Positions 39,498 through 47,757 of a stretch of 64,000 bases of DNA are shown here, one piece after another. The DNA is taken from the NCBI RefSeq assembly GCF_001718795.1, contig NZ_CP013438.1:124001-188000 (forward strand), written 5' to 3'. The notes beneath the pieces were generated by a model. It searched no databases. It saw only the letters and a program-made list of their open reading frames with translations, and was not told the DNA's origin. A program made the translations under genes and the position numbers. Position 1 is the first letter of the stretch. Each line of letters opens with the position of its first letter. This DNA is from Burkholderia latens (GTDB lineage: Bacteria > Pseudomonadota > Gammaproteobacteria > Burkholderiales > Burkholderiaceae).

Positions 39498-40385
39498 TCA
39501 TCCGGCGATGGCGGGCGGCGCGCCCGCGGCATCGTGCGCCGCGTTGGCCTGAAATGCCGGCGCCGTCGAGCCCCATGCGGCGAGCTCGCGCTTCGTGCGC
39601 ACGCCGAGCTTCGCGAATGCGCGCTTCACGTATGACTCGGCCGTCGCCACGCGCACGCCGAGGATGGCGGCGGTTTCCGGCACGGTCTTGCCGGAGATCA
39701 GATGCTTGCAGGTTTCATATTCGCGCCTGGACAGCTTGATGTTGTCGGCCGCGATCCGCGCATCGAATTGCGCAAGCGGGTGCGCTTCGGGCGTGGGATG
39801 CGCGACGCGCCGCGCGGCGGTGGTCGACGCATGCAGTTCGAGCAGCGGGAACAGCACGTCGCTGATGCTGCGAAAGCGGTTCATTTCGGCGAGCGTGAAC
39901 GGCGGCCGGTCGCGGCCGCGTTCCAGCGCGATCGAGTGCTGCGCGTAGCGGGTGCCGCGCGCGAGCACGCATTCGTGGCCGATGCGCACGTCGTCGAATA
40001 TCCGCTGCCGGAATTCGCCGGGCGGGATCGCGGCGATGTCGCGCACGACGAGCATCGTGCCGGTCTTGCCGCGCAAGCCCGCGAACAGCGGATCGCTGTC
40101 GAGGAAGCGCTCGTAATAGAGCGTCATCACGTCGGAGATTTCGGCGGTCGCGGTGCCGATGCCGCTGCTGCCGATCCATTCGCAGCGATAGCCGGTCGGC
40201 ATCGAGCCGTCGACGCGCGAACGTTCGACGTGCGCGACGTCGAGCGGCACGACTTCGTTCAGCAATTGCGTGAGGCGCGGCACGAAGTGCGGCGTGCCGA
40301 CCGTCTCGATCAGTTCGCCGAGCGCCTTGAACGACACGTTGAAACGGTCGGCGTCGCGGTGGAAGGGGTTCACGTCGAGCAGCAT
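39498..40385 (-). CDS. LuxR-type HTH regulator of the catabolic cluster
   Basis: 295 residues. The C-terminal LuxR HTH is clear (LSRREYETCKHLISGKTVPE, then VRVATAESYVKRAFAKLGV). The about 200-residue N-terminal domain has no recognisable autoinducer-binding Trp/Tyr/Asp pattern, so quorum sensing is not indicated. It may sense a polyamine or guanidino compound. It is divergent from the cupin gene across a region with 19-nt direct repeats and lies upstream of gbuA on the same strand. Confidence 0.82.
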   Translation of the reverse strand: MLLDVNPFHRDADRFNVSFKALGELIETVGTPHFVPRLTQLLNEVVPLDVAHVERSRVDGSMPTGYRCEWIGSSGIGTATAEISDVMTLYYERFLDSDPLFAGLRGKTGTMLVVRDIAAIPPGEFRQRIFDDVRIGHECVLARGTRYAQHSIALERGRDRPPFTLAEMNRFRSISDVLFPLLELHASTTAARRVAHPTPEAHPLAQFDARIAADNIKLSRREYETCKHLISGKTVPETAAILGVRVATAESYVKRAFAKLGVRTKRELAAWGSTAPAFQANAAHDAAGAPPAIAG

Positions 40386-40442
40386 GCGGTTCCCCGGTGA
40401 AAATCGGGCGCGATTCTAGCGGGTGCGGCTTCGAACGTCAGT

Positions 40443-40529
40443 AGGGGGAAATACCGGCACGTCCGGCTCCAGCTCGATCGCGCCCGAAAAACGCGGTTTG
40501 TCCCCCCCGAAGGGGGGCATACCGGCGCA
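40443..40529. promoter_or_regulatory. Two 19-nt direct repeats, candidate operator
   Basis: AGGGGGAAATACCGGCACG (40443-40461) recurs as AGGGGGGCATACCGGCGCA (40511-40529), with 15 of 19 positions identical and starts 68 bp apart. They lie in the divergent region between the LuxR-type regulator and the cupin gene. A short C7/G6 inverted repeat (40502-40517) overlaps the second copy. The adjacent regulator is the natural candidate to bind them. Confidence 0.45.
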
Positions 40530-40545
40530 GTGTAAATCAGTAACT

Positions 40546-40575
40546 TTGTCTCTGCTTTCTTCAATCGAGAGACAA
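40546..40575 (+). promoter_or_regulatory. Leader hairpin before the cupin gene
   Basis: TTGTCTCT (40546-40553) pairs with AGAGACAA (40568-40575) across a 14-nt loop and ends 8 nt before the ATG. The stem could mask the start region or be a protein binding site. No T run follows. Confidence 0.4.
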
Positions 40576-40583
40576 CGATCCAG

Positions 40584-40928
40584 ATGACCAAACTGATCAA
40601 GGACATCCTGCCGCTCGGCGCAGGCATCGGCGAATTCACGAAGCTCGACTTCGGGATGGACGAGAGCGACTGGCGCGCGGCCGAAGGCAAGAGCGGCAAT
40701 TACGTCATCGGCTGGTGGGAAGGCAAGGCGGGCTCGGTGGAGTTCCCGGAAACTGCCGCGGACGAGGCGGTGTGGCTCGTAGAGGGACGTATCGCGCTGA
40801 CCGACGTCGAGGGCAATCGCAAGGAATTCACGCCGGGCCACGGCTATCTGCTGCCGGCCGGTTTCGCGGGCCGCTGGGAGACGATCGAGGACGCGAAGAA
40901 GTTCTACGTGCTGCTCGAGAAGTCGTGA
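40584..40928 (+). CDS. Cupin (DUF861-type) protein of the amine catabolic cluster
   Basis: 114 residues. The short beta barrel is of the cupin_3 type (YVIGWWEGKAGSVEFPE, EAVWLVEGRIALTD, HGYLLPAGFAG). Such small cupins regularly accompany FAD-dependent amine oxidoreductases in polyamine gene sets, where their exact role is unknown. The FAD gene begins 170 bp downstream on the same strand. It is divergent from the LuxR-type regulator. Confidence 0.8.
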   Translation: MTKLIKDILPLGAGIGEFTKLDFGMDESDWRAAEGKSGNYVIGWWEGKAGSVEFPETAADEAVWLVEGRIALTDVEGNRKEFTPGHGYLLPAGFAGRWETIEDAKKFYVLLEKS

Positions 40929-41097
40929 GCGAGGAGCTGCCGCGTGTGCGCCGTCGTCGGTTCGACGCGGCCAGTGCGCGGCGGCGGCCGCAGTTGCAGC
41001 GTCGATCGAGCGCAAGCGGCGTCGGCCGCGTTTCGGGGGACGCCACGCATCGCGGTGTGCGGTGCACGCGCGTCGATCATCGGAAAGGGCGGGGAAC

Positions 41098-42558
41098 ATG
41101 GAAATGGAAGTCAACGAAGCAACACGGGCCGCACCGGCTCACGCGCCGGCCACGCGCCGGGCGCCGGTTACGCTGAGTGCGGCCGACGCGCTCGCGAACA
41201 CGAAGCTGTTCCCGTACTGGCTCGACAACCCGGCCGCGCCGGCGGCGGAACCGGAACTCGTCGGCGACGTGACGGCCGACCTGCTGATCGTCGGCGGCGG
41301 CTTCACCGGACTGTGGGCGGCCGTGCAGGCGAAGGAACAGATGCCGCACCTGAACGTGGTGCTGATCGAGGCCGGCAAGGTGGCGCACGGCGCATCGGGC
41401 CGCGCGGGCGGGATCATCTCGACGTCGGTGATGCATGGGCTGCCGAACGCGGTGCGCGTGTTTCCGAACGACATCGCGCAACTCGAGGAATTCGGCCATC
41501 GCAACCTCGACGGTTTCGAGGACACGCTGAAGCGCTACGACATCGACGCCGACATCGAGTGGAACGGCGAGATGACGGTTGCGGTGGATCCCGAGCACGT
41601 CGCGCACCTGAAGGGCGACTACGACCTGCATCGCGAATACGGGCACGACGTCGTGCTGCTGAACCGCGAAGAAACGCTCGAGCAACTGAATTCGCCGCTG
41701 TTCGCGGGCGCGCTGTGGTCGCGCAACCGCAGCGGCATCGTGCATCCGGCGAAGCTCGCCTGGGGGCTCAAGCGGGCTGCGCTGCAACTCGGCGTGAAGC
41801 TGTACGAGAACACGCCGTTGACGACCGTGGCCGATGAAGGCAGCACCGTCTACGTGACGACGCCGAAGGGCAGCGTGCGCGCGCCGCGCGTCGTGTTCGG
41901 CAGCGGCACCGCGAAGGTCGGCATTGCCGACATCAATCGTCGCGTGATGCAGGTGCGCGACCACGTGCTCGCGACCGAGCCGCTCACCGACGAGCAGCTC
42001 GCGCGGATCGGCTGGCAGAACCGCCAGGGCGTGTACGACACGCGCACGCAGCTCAACTATTTCCGGCTGACGAAGCACAACAACATCATCTTCGGCGGGC
42101 TCGTCAGCTATCACTTCGACGGCGATCCGGAGCCGCATCAGGACGGCCGGCGCGAAACCTACTACCGGCTCGCGGAAGCGTTCTACCGCACGTTCCCGCA
42201 GTTGGGCGACGTGCGCTTCTCGCATGCGTGGGGCGGCCCGATCGACTATTGCTCGCGCGGCTCGGTGTTCGCGAAGCGCTATCTCGGCGGCAAGGCCGTG
42301 TTCGTCGCCGGCTATACGGGCTTCGGCGTCGCGGCGAGCCGGTTCGGCGCGTTCATGGGGCTGAACATCCTGTTCGATCGCGACAGTCCGGAGCGCAAGC
42401 TCGACATCGCGAACCAGAGCCCGAGCTACATCCCGCCCGAGCCGGTGCGCTGGGTCGCCGCGAAGATCACGTTCCACGCGTTCGACGGCGCGGATGCCGA
42501 AGGCGGCTGGAAGCGCGCGTGGATCAACGGGATCAAGGCGATGGGCTTCCCGATGTAA
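41098..42558 (+). CDS. FAD-dependent oxidoreductase (PuuB/OrdL-like amine oxidase)
   Basis: 486 residues from ATG at 41098 (a second ATG at 41104). The D-amino-acid oxidase family FAD motif DLLIVGGGFTGLWAAVQAKE lies at about 62-81, followed by IEAGKVAHGASGRAGG. The substrate-domain segments FGGLVSYH near 333 and the closing GYTGFGVAASRFGAF near 408 are typical. Best match by style is gamma-glutamylputrescine oxidoreductase or a related amine dehydrogenase. With the neighbouring ALDH and GbuA it would turn a guanidino-amine or polyamine into the aldehyde. The substrate is inferred. Confidence 0.82.
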   Translation: MEMEVNEATRAAPAHAPATRRAPVTLSAADALANTKLFPYWLDNPAAPAAEPELVGDVTADLLIVGGGFTGLWAAVQAKEQMPHLNVVLIEAGKVAHGASGRAGGIISTSVMHGLPNAVRVFPNDIAQLEEFGHRNLDGFEDTLKRYDIDADIEWNGEMTVAVDPEHVAHLKGDYDLHREYGHDVVLLNREETLEQLNSPLFAGALWSRNRSGIVHPAKLAWGLKRAALQLGVKLYENTPLTTVADEGSTVYVTTPKGSVRAPRVVFGSGTAKVGIADINRRVMQVRDHVLATEPLTDEQLARIGWQNRQGVYDTRTQLNYFRLTKHNNIIFGGLVSYHFDGDPEPHQDGRRETYYRLAEAFYRTFPQLGDVRFSHAWGGPIDYCSRGSVFAKRYLGGKAVFVAGYTGFGVAASRFGAFMGLNILFDRDSPERKLDIANQSPSYIPPEPVRWVAAKITFHAFDGADAEGGWKRAWINGIKAMGFPM

Positions 42559-42693
42559 GCGACGGTCGTCGGTGAACGACGAGTATGGCGTGTGCCGTTG
42601 CCGATGGCGGCGCGCGTCCGGTCCGGTCCATCGGCGAGCGCGGCCGGGTATCGCGCCGGCCCGACAACGCGCGCATGCGCAGCGGTTTGAAGC

Positions 42694-43614
42694 ATGTTCT
42701 CGAATACCACCGATCTCGACCTCCGGCTCATCCGGGTCTTTCTGGCCGTCGTCGACGCGCGCGGCATCACCGCCGCCGAAGCGTCGCTCGGCGTGCGGCA
42801 ATCGACGATCAGCACGCAGCTGTCCGCACTCGAAGCCCGCGTCGGCTTCAAACTGTGCGATCGCGGCCGCGGCGGCTTTCGGTTGACGTCGAAGGGCGAA
42901 CGGTTCGCGGCCACCGCGCGCACGCTGGTCGCCGCGACGTCCGAGTTCGTTGCACGCGTGCGCGACATCGACCGCAAGCTGGTCGGCACGCTGTCGATCG
43001 GCCTGATCGGCCAGGCGCCGCTGGTCGAGAACGCCCGCGTGGCCGACGCGATCGGCGCGTTCCGCAAGCGCGACCAGGCCGTCACGTTCGCGATGAAGGT
43101 TGCGTCGCCGCAGGAGCTGGAGGAAAGCCTCGTCAACAATCAGCTCGATCTCGCGATCGGCTACTTCTGGCATCGCGTGCCGGGCCTCGACTACACGCCG
43201 CTGTTTACCGAGGAGCAGGTGATCTACTGCGGCCGCGGGCATCCGCTTTTTCATGCGGCGCGCCCGGTGTCGGCGGACGACCTCCAGGCGCACGACTGGG
43301 TTTGGCGCACGTATCCGGTGCCGGAGGAGCAGTATCCGCTGCCGGAGCGGCGCGTGACCGCGAGCGCGGACAGCATCGAAGCCGCGACGATCCTGATCCT
43401 GTCGGGCGGGCATCTCGGCTACCTGCCCGCACACTACGCGGAGCCGTTCGAACAGCGCGGCCTCGTGAAGGCCGTCGGGCGCGACACGTTCAGTTTCGAC
43501 GTACCGCTGCATCTCGCGATGAAGCGCAGTACGAACGGCAAGCCGATCGTCGACGCGTTCCGCGAGGACCTGCTGCGCGCGTTCAACGTCAAGACGGCGG
43601 CGCTCGCCGCGTAG
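42694..43614 (+). CDS. LysR-family transcriptional regulator
   Basis: 306 residues. The HTH (RLIRVFLAVVDARGITAAEA, QSTISTQLSALE, VGFKLCDRGRG) is followed by a standard effector domain. It follows the FAD oxidoreductase on the same strand after 135 bp, so it may regulate the amine cluster in addition to the LuxR-type protein. The effector is unknown. Confidence 0.9.
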   Translation: MFSNTTDLDLRLIRVFLAVVDARGITAAEASLGVRQSTISTQLSALEARVGFKLCDRGRGGFRLTSKGERFAATARTLVAATSEFVARVRDIDRKLVGTLSIGLIGQAPLVENARVADAIGAFRKRDQAVTFAMKVASPQELEESLVNNQLDLAIGYFWHRVPGLDYTPLFTEEQVIYCGRGHPLFHAARPVSADDLQAHDWVWRTYPVPEEQYPLPERRVTASADSIEAATILILSGGHLGYLPAHYAEPFEQRGLVKAVGRDTFSFDVPLHLAMKRSTNGKPIVDAFREDLLRAFNVKTAALAA

Positions 43615-43697
43615 CGCGGCGCGGCGCACTGCGTTGCGACGCGCGGGCGGTGAGCGGTGAGCCATGCGCGGCGCTGTCGGTCTATCGGCCGCGCGGC

Positions 43698-44066
43698 TTA
43701 CACGGCTGTGCGTTCGTCGCGATATCCGTTCTTGCCGTCGAAGATCTCCTTCAGTGCGGCGCGCAGTACCACCGGATCGTGGTCGCCGGGTGCGAGATGG
43801 ATCACGTAACGCGTGTTGCCGTCGAGCCGCGCGGCGGTGCGTTCATCGAGTTCGACTTCGAGCGTGTTGCCCGTCAGCCGCACCGACAGATCCTGCACGT
43901 GCGCGGTGAGCTGGTCGCGCACCATCACCTCGATCGTCGAGTCGTCCGGAAAGCGCAGCAGCGAGAAGCAATAGTCTTGCTTTGGATCGTGGCAATAGAT
44001 GTTCGCGCAACTTTCGTCGTCGTCGACGTCGAACGTTGCAGCACCGACGGTCGCGTGTAGTTCCAT
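43698..44066 (-). CDS. Small protein resembling the Imm10 immunity family
   Basis: 122 residues, acidic and soluble, with no signal peptide. The C-terminal half (VRLTGNTLEVELDERTAARL, then LRAALKEIFDGKNGY) follows the pattern I recall for Imm10-type immunity proteins. No polymorphic toxin gene is adjacent, so if the assignment holds it is an orphan. It could instead be an unrelated conserved hypothetical protein. It converges on the LysR gene. Confidence 0.4.
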   Translation of the reverse strand: MELHATVGAATFDVDDDESCANIYCHDPKQDYCFSLLRFPDDSTIEVMVRDQLTAHVQDLSVRLTGNTLEVELDERTAARLDGNTRYVIHLAPGDHDPVVLRAALKEIFDGKNGYRDERTAV

Positions 44067-44240
44067 GATGTTTCTCTCGATGTGGGTTATCGGGGCGGCG
44101 CGGGCCCCGCTTCGACATGACGATGCGCGTCGCGCGCTGCGGACCCGGCCGAAACGCGCGCGCGACGCGGACGGCCCGCCGCAGCCGGTTGTCGCGCGCC
44201 GTGCGCGTTCGTCGCGTGCCCGACGCGCAGCTCGCGATTC

Positions 44241-45251
44241 TCAGCGCGTCAGCGTCACGAACAGATAACCGGCATACCCGGCGCCGTTCGCGAGCAGCGC
44301 CCAGATCGCCAGCCCGCGCGCACGCGCATTGACGCGCAGCCAGACCGCCGCGGCGAGCGTGATGACCACGCCGGTCAACACTTCCGGGCGCGGCTCCCAC
44401 GGCGTCAGCATGATGCCGATCGCCGGCAGCAGCGTGCCCTGGAATACCATCGCGCCGGTGATGTTGCCGAACGCGAGCGTGTCCTTCCGACGGCGGATCC
44501 ACAGCACGCTGTTGACCTTCTCCGGCAACTCCGTCGCGATCGGCACGATGATCAGCGACAGCAGCAGCGCCGAGATGCCGAGCAGATGCGACACGCCCTC
44601 GACGCCGTGAATGAAGCCCTTCGCACCGCCGACGAGCAGCGCGACGCCGATTGCGAGCTGCAGCGCAATGGTCGCAAGGTTCGTCGGCAGCCCGACGCGT
44701 GACAGGAACATCGCGTGCGGCGCTTCGGTGCCGTGCCCGGCATCGACGAGTTGCGTCGACGCGCGGAACGTCATCACGACGTACAGCGCGTAGATGCCGA
44801 CGAGCATCGCGGCGAGCAGCGCGCGGACGGCCCACACGTGATGCGGGACGAACATCGCGATCGTCGCGAGTGCGAACGCGGCGATGAAGTAGTTCAGGTC
44901 GCGCACGAAGCCGGTGCGCTCGGGCGCAATCGTACCGCCGAGCCCGCGCGAGCCGATCACCGCGAGCGTCATCAGGAAGGTGGTCAACGTCGCGAGCATC
45001 AGCGGCGCGCCGAGAATCGCGCCGACACCGATTTCCTCGTTCACGGCCGCGTTCGACGTGCCGCCCGCGAGCGCGAGCAGCGGCACCATCGTTTCGGGCA
45101 GCGCGGTGCCGACCGCCGCGAACAGCGAACCGGTCACGCCTTCGGAGATCTTCAGCCGTTCACCGAGATGTTCGAGCGCATTGGTGAAGAGTTCGGCGGC
45201 GACCAGGATGACGAGCAGCATGAACGCCAGTTCGACGAGCATCAACGTCAT
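44241..45251 (-). CDS. CaCA-superfamily cation exchanger, probably manganese exporter
   Basis: 336 residues with about ten membrane helices in two inverted halves. The alpha repeats are recognisable: GTALPETMVPLLAL with GAILGAP in the first half, and PIATELPEKVNSVLW with GNITGAMVFQGT in the second. The acidic residues bind the cation. YrbG-type exchangers move Ca2+ or related ions against H+ or Na+. A yybP-ykoY element directly upstream points to Mn2+ export. Its ATG overlaps the stop of a 25-codon leader ORF (ATGA), indicating translational coupling. Confidence 0.85.
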   Translation of the reverse strand: MTLMLVELAFMLLVILVAAELFTNALEHLGERLKISEGVTGSLFAAVGTALPETMVPLLALAGGTSNAAVNEEIGVGAILGAPLMLATLTTFLMTLAVIGSRGLGGTIAPERTGFVRDLNYFIAAFALATIAMFVPHHVWAVRALLAAMLVGIYALYVVMTFRASTQLVDAGHGTEAPHAMFLSRVGLPTNLATIALQLAIGVALLVGGAKGFIHGVEGVSHLLGISALLLSLIIVPIATELPEKVNSVLWIRRRKDTLAFGNITGAMVFQGTLLPAIGIMLTPWEPRPEVLTGVVITLAAAVWLRVNARARGLAIWALLANGAGYAGYLFVTLTR

Positions 45252-45325
45252 GCGGCACCTCCGCAGGCGCGTGCGCGGGCGATCGTGGAAGTCGCGAAAC
45301 GGGAAGGGAAGGCAACGGGATACAT
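45248..45325 (-). CDS. 25-residue leader ORF between riboswitch and exchanger
   Basis: ATG at 45325, preceded by GGAG with 5-nt spacing, encodes MYPVAFPSRFATSTIARAR and a short CGGAA tail. The TGA at 45250-45248 overlaps the exchanger's ATG. Translation of this ORF would load ribosomes onto the exchanger. It may be the direct target of the riboswitch because its ribosome-binding site follows the long hairpin by only a few bases. No homologues are known to me. Confidence 0.6.
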   Translation of the reverse strand: MYPVAFPSRFATSTIARARACGGAA

Positions 45326-45336
45326 GGGGACTCCGT

Positions 45337-45380
45337 GGTCGGACGTTGACGAACCATGACGCATCTGCCGACGTCCGACC
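45337..45380 (-). promoter_or_regulatory. 10-bp inverted repeat, likely riboswitch expression platform
   Basis: On the minus strand GGTCGGACGT (45380-45371) pairs perfectly with ACGTCCGACC (45346-45337) across a 24-nt loop. The 3' arm ends 3 nt before ACGGAG, the leader ORF's ribosome-binding site. There is no T run, so control of translation or of Rho access is more likely than intrinsic termination. Confidence 0.55.
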
Positions 45381-45390
45381 AGGAACGACG

Positions 45391-45502
45391 CGATGCGTCG
45401 ATGGTCTCGCCAGACCGATTCGGCCGAACGCGCCACGGCCGCAGGCCGAGTGTGTTGACGCGTTCGCTTTCCGGGGAAGGAAAGCAGGCTACTCCCCAAA
45501 GA
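45391..45502 (-). ncRNA. yybP-ykoY family riboswitch (manganese)
   Basis: The minus strand carries the family landmarks in order: GGGGAGTAGCC at 45497-45487, a 7-bp hairpin GCTTTCC/GGAAAGC (45485-45466), GCGTCAACA, a GC-rich hairpin, then GGTCTGGCGAGACC and ATCGACGC, whose GACGC can close the outer stem with GCGTC. In E. coli such elements sense Mn2+ upstream of mntP and alx. Here it precedes a CaCA exchanger. The recognition is from remembered consensus, and a covariance-model search would settle it. Confidence 0.8.
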
Positions 45503-45850
45503 CGAACGGCAGTCTAGCGGAGGCGGCTGCTTTCGGCAAGCCTGCGGGCGCGGCGGCCGGTGCGGCGGAGCAACCGGCGCGTCGGCGCTTCACGATGCGA
45601 TGCGGCGGCGGGCCGGCAGCGCGGCTGCCGAAGCGCGCGCCCGAACGCGCGCACCGGGGAGCGCATCGGGAGCGCACCGGGAGCGCACCGAAATACGCAC
45701 CGAAGAACGCACCGGACAGCGCACCGGCGAGCGCGAACGGCGGATCGCAAAAACGGCAGAGCAAATTACATACCCCTATCTTTTGGTTACTAACAACTGT
45801 CACCGAACGCCGTTAAGCTTTCGCCATCCTCACAACCGGGATTCCCCGTC
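45503..45850. other. Region upstream of riboswitch and exeM-like gene
   Basis: No supported gene. About 45650-45740 is a degenerate tandem run of GGGAGCGCACC-like units on the plus strand. AT-rich DNA at about 45765-45800 probably holds the promoter of the nuclease gene. CTGTCACC (45797-45804) equals one half of a Pho box, but the other half is poor. Confidence 0.45.
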
Positions 45851-47662
45851 ATGCGCTCGACAATCCGCCTGTTTGCCCCGCTATTGCTGCTGCCCATGCT
45901 GACCGATCCGGCCTTCGCCGCCACGGCCGCCCCCGTCAGCCCGAACTGCGGCGGCAGCACGACGCCGATCGCCGACATTCAGGGGCCGGGCGCGACGTCG
46001 CCGCTCGCCGGGCAGAACGTATCGATCGAAGCGGTCGTCACCGCCGACTTCGGCGGCACCGACGGCTTCGGCGGCTTCTTCGTCCAGCAGGCCGATGCGC
46101 AGCGCCGCAATCAGCCGGGCGTGTCCGAAGGGCTGTTCGTCTATGCGCCGAAAACGCGCGCGCAGGCCGGCGATCTCGTGCACGTGACGGGCAAGGTCGA
46201 GGAGAAATACGGGCAGACGCAGCTCACGCTGGCCGGCGCGATCGCGGTGTGCGCGAACGGGCAGACGGTCACGCCGGCGACGCTCACGCTGCCGGTCGAC
46301 AGCCCCGCCACGTTCGCCGCGTATGAGGGGATGCGAGTGCGCCTGCCGCAGACGCTGACCGTCACCGAGAACTACGAGCTCGGCCGCTACGGCAGCGTGA
46401 TGCTGAGCAACGGCCGCCTGCGCACACCGACGAGCGTGGCGCCGCCGTCGCAGGCGCAAGCGCAGATCGAAGCGAACGCACGCAACCGGCTGATCCTCGA
46501 CGACGGATCCAACAAGCAGAACCCGGCGAGCGTCCCGTATCCGGCGCCGGGACTGTCGGCTGCGAACACGCTGCGCTCGGGTTATACGGTGCGCGACGTC
46601 GAAGGCGTGCTCGAAGTGCGGTACGGCGCCTGGCGCGTGCAGCCGCTGCCGGGCGCGGCCGCGCCGGCGTTCGACACGCGTTCGAACCCGCGCACCAATG
46701 CGCCGGCGCGCGATCCGAAAGCGAATCTGCGCGTCGCATCGTTCAACGTGCTCAACTACTTCAACGGCAACGGGCTCGGCGGCGGCTTCGACGATCCGAA
46801 CAACCGCGGTGCGAAGAATTACCAGGAATTCCAGCGTCAGGAAGCAAAGATCGTCAGCGCGCTGAAGGGGTTGAACGCGGACGTGATCGGCCTGATGGAA
46901 ATCCAGAACAACGGCTACGGCGAACTCGGCGCGGTGCGTCAGCTCGCGGCAAAGCTGGGCAGTCATTGGCGCGTCGTCGATCCGGGCACGTCGCGGCTGG
47001 GCGGCGATGCGATCGCGGTCGCGATGATCTACGACAGCCGGACGGTCGAGCCGGTCGGCCGCGCGGCAACGCTCGCGATCGACGACAAGAACCGCCAGCC
47101 GCTCGCGCAATCGTTCCGCCGCATCGGCGGCAAGCAGGCGCTGACGATCGCGGTCAACCACCTCAAGTCGAAGAACTGCCCGGACGCGGCAAACGACGAT
47201 CTCGACCAGGGCGACGGCCAGGGCTGCTGGAACCCGACGCGCACGCGTGCGGCCGCGAAGCTGGCGGACTGGCTCGCGGTTGCGCCGACAGGCGTCGCGG
47301 GGCAGGGCACGCTGCTGATCGGCGATTTCAACAGCTACACGTTTGAAGACCCGATCCGCCTGCTCGAATCGCGCGGCTACCGCAATCTCGTCGCGCGCTG
47401 GATCGGCGCGAACGCGTACAGCTACGTGTACAACGGCGAAGCCGGCTATCTCGATCACGCGCTCGCATCGCTGCCGCTCGCGTCGCACGTGAAGGCCGTG
47501 CACGAATGGCACATCAACGCGGACGAACCGCTCGCGCTGCAGTACACGCTCGCGTACAAGTCGGCCGAGCAGCAGAAGACGTACTACGCGCCGGATGCGT
47601 ATCGGTCGTCGGATCACGATCCGGTGCTGATCGATATCGCGCTGCCGGGCGGCGGGCGCTGA
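45851..47662 (+). CDS. Secreted nuclease, ExeM/NucH-like endonuclease/exonuclease/phosphatase
   Basis: 603 residues. The signal peptide is cleaved near AFA|ATA (23). An OB-like beta domain (about 35-280) precedes the EEP catalytic domain (about 290-600), whose motifs are RVASFNVLNYFNG, DVIGLMEIQNNG, TIAVNHLKSK, LLIGDFNSYTFEDP and the final SSDHDPVLIDI. ExeM-type enzymes are extracellular, metal-dependent DNases used for DNA as a nutrient and for biofilm dispersal. A strong terminator follows. Confidence 0.9.
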   Translation: MRSTIRLFAPLLLLPMLTDPAFAATAAPVSPNCGGSTTPIADIQGPGATSPLAGQNVSIEAVVTADFGGTDGFGGFFVQQADAQRRNQPGVSEGLFVYAPKTRAQAGDLVHVTGKVEEKYGQTQLTLAGAIAVCANGQTVTPATLTLPVDSPATFAAYEGMRVRLPQTLTVTENYELGRYGSVMLSNGRLRTPTSVAPPSQAQAQIEANARNRLILDDGSNKQNPASVPYPAPGLSAANTLRSGYTVRDVEGVLEVRYGAWRVQPLPGAAAPAFDTRSNPRTNAPARDPKANLRVASFNVLNYFNGNGLGGGFDDPNNRGAKNYQEFQRQEAKIVSALKGLNADVIGLMEIQNNGYGELGAVRQLAAKLGSHWRVVDPGTSRLGGDAIAVAMIYDSRTVEPVGRAATLAIDDKNRQPLAQSFRRIGGKQALTIAVNHLKSKNCPDAANDDLDQGDGQGCWNPTRTRAAAKLADWLAVAPTGVAGQGTLLIGDFNSYTFEDPIRLLESRGYRNLVARWIGANAYSYVYNGEAGYLDHALASLPLASHVKAVHEWHINADEPLALQYTLAYKSAEQQKTYYAPDAYRSSDHDPVLIDIALPGGGR

Positions 47663-47717
47663 GCGCCGCAAGCTGGAGCCGTTGAAGTGCGGCGTGCGGC
47701 GTCAGCCGCATGTCGGC

Positions 47718-47757
47718 GCGTGAGCAGCGGCTTCGCCGCTCGCTCACGCGGCGTTTT
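47718..47757 (+). terminator. Rho-independent terminator after the nuclease gene
   Basis: GCGTGAGC-A-GCGGC and GCCGC-TC-GCTCACGC form a long stem around a TTC loop, followed by GGCGTTTTCC. It starts 56 bp after the stop codon. Confidence 0.75.

Noticed and set aside
39498..40385. LuxR-type protein as a quorum-sensing receptor
   Set aside because: The N-terminal domain lacks a recognisable autoinducer-binding pattern and no synthase gene is near.
41077..43665. 862-codon open frame on the minus strand
   Set aside because: Antisense to the FAD oxidoreductase and LysR genes, with the composition of a shadow frame.
45650..45740. GGGAGCGCACC-like units as a CRISPR or structured array
   Set aside because: The units are degenerate, about 11 bp, and contiguous without spacers. 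They look like simple-sequence expansion.
45786..45804. Possible Pho box before the secreted nuclease gene
   Set aside because: CTGTCACC is a good half-site, but the copy 11 bp upstream matches at only about two of seven positions.
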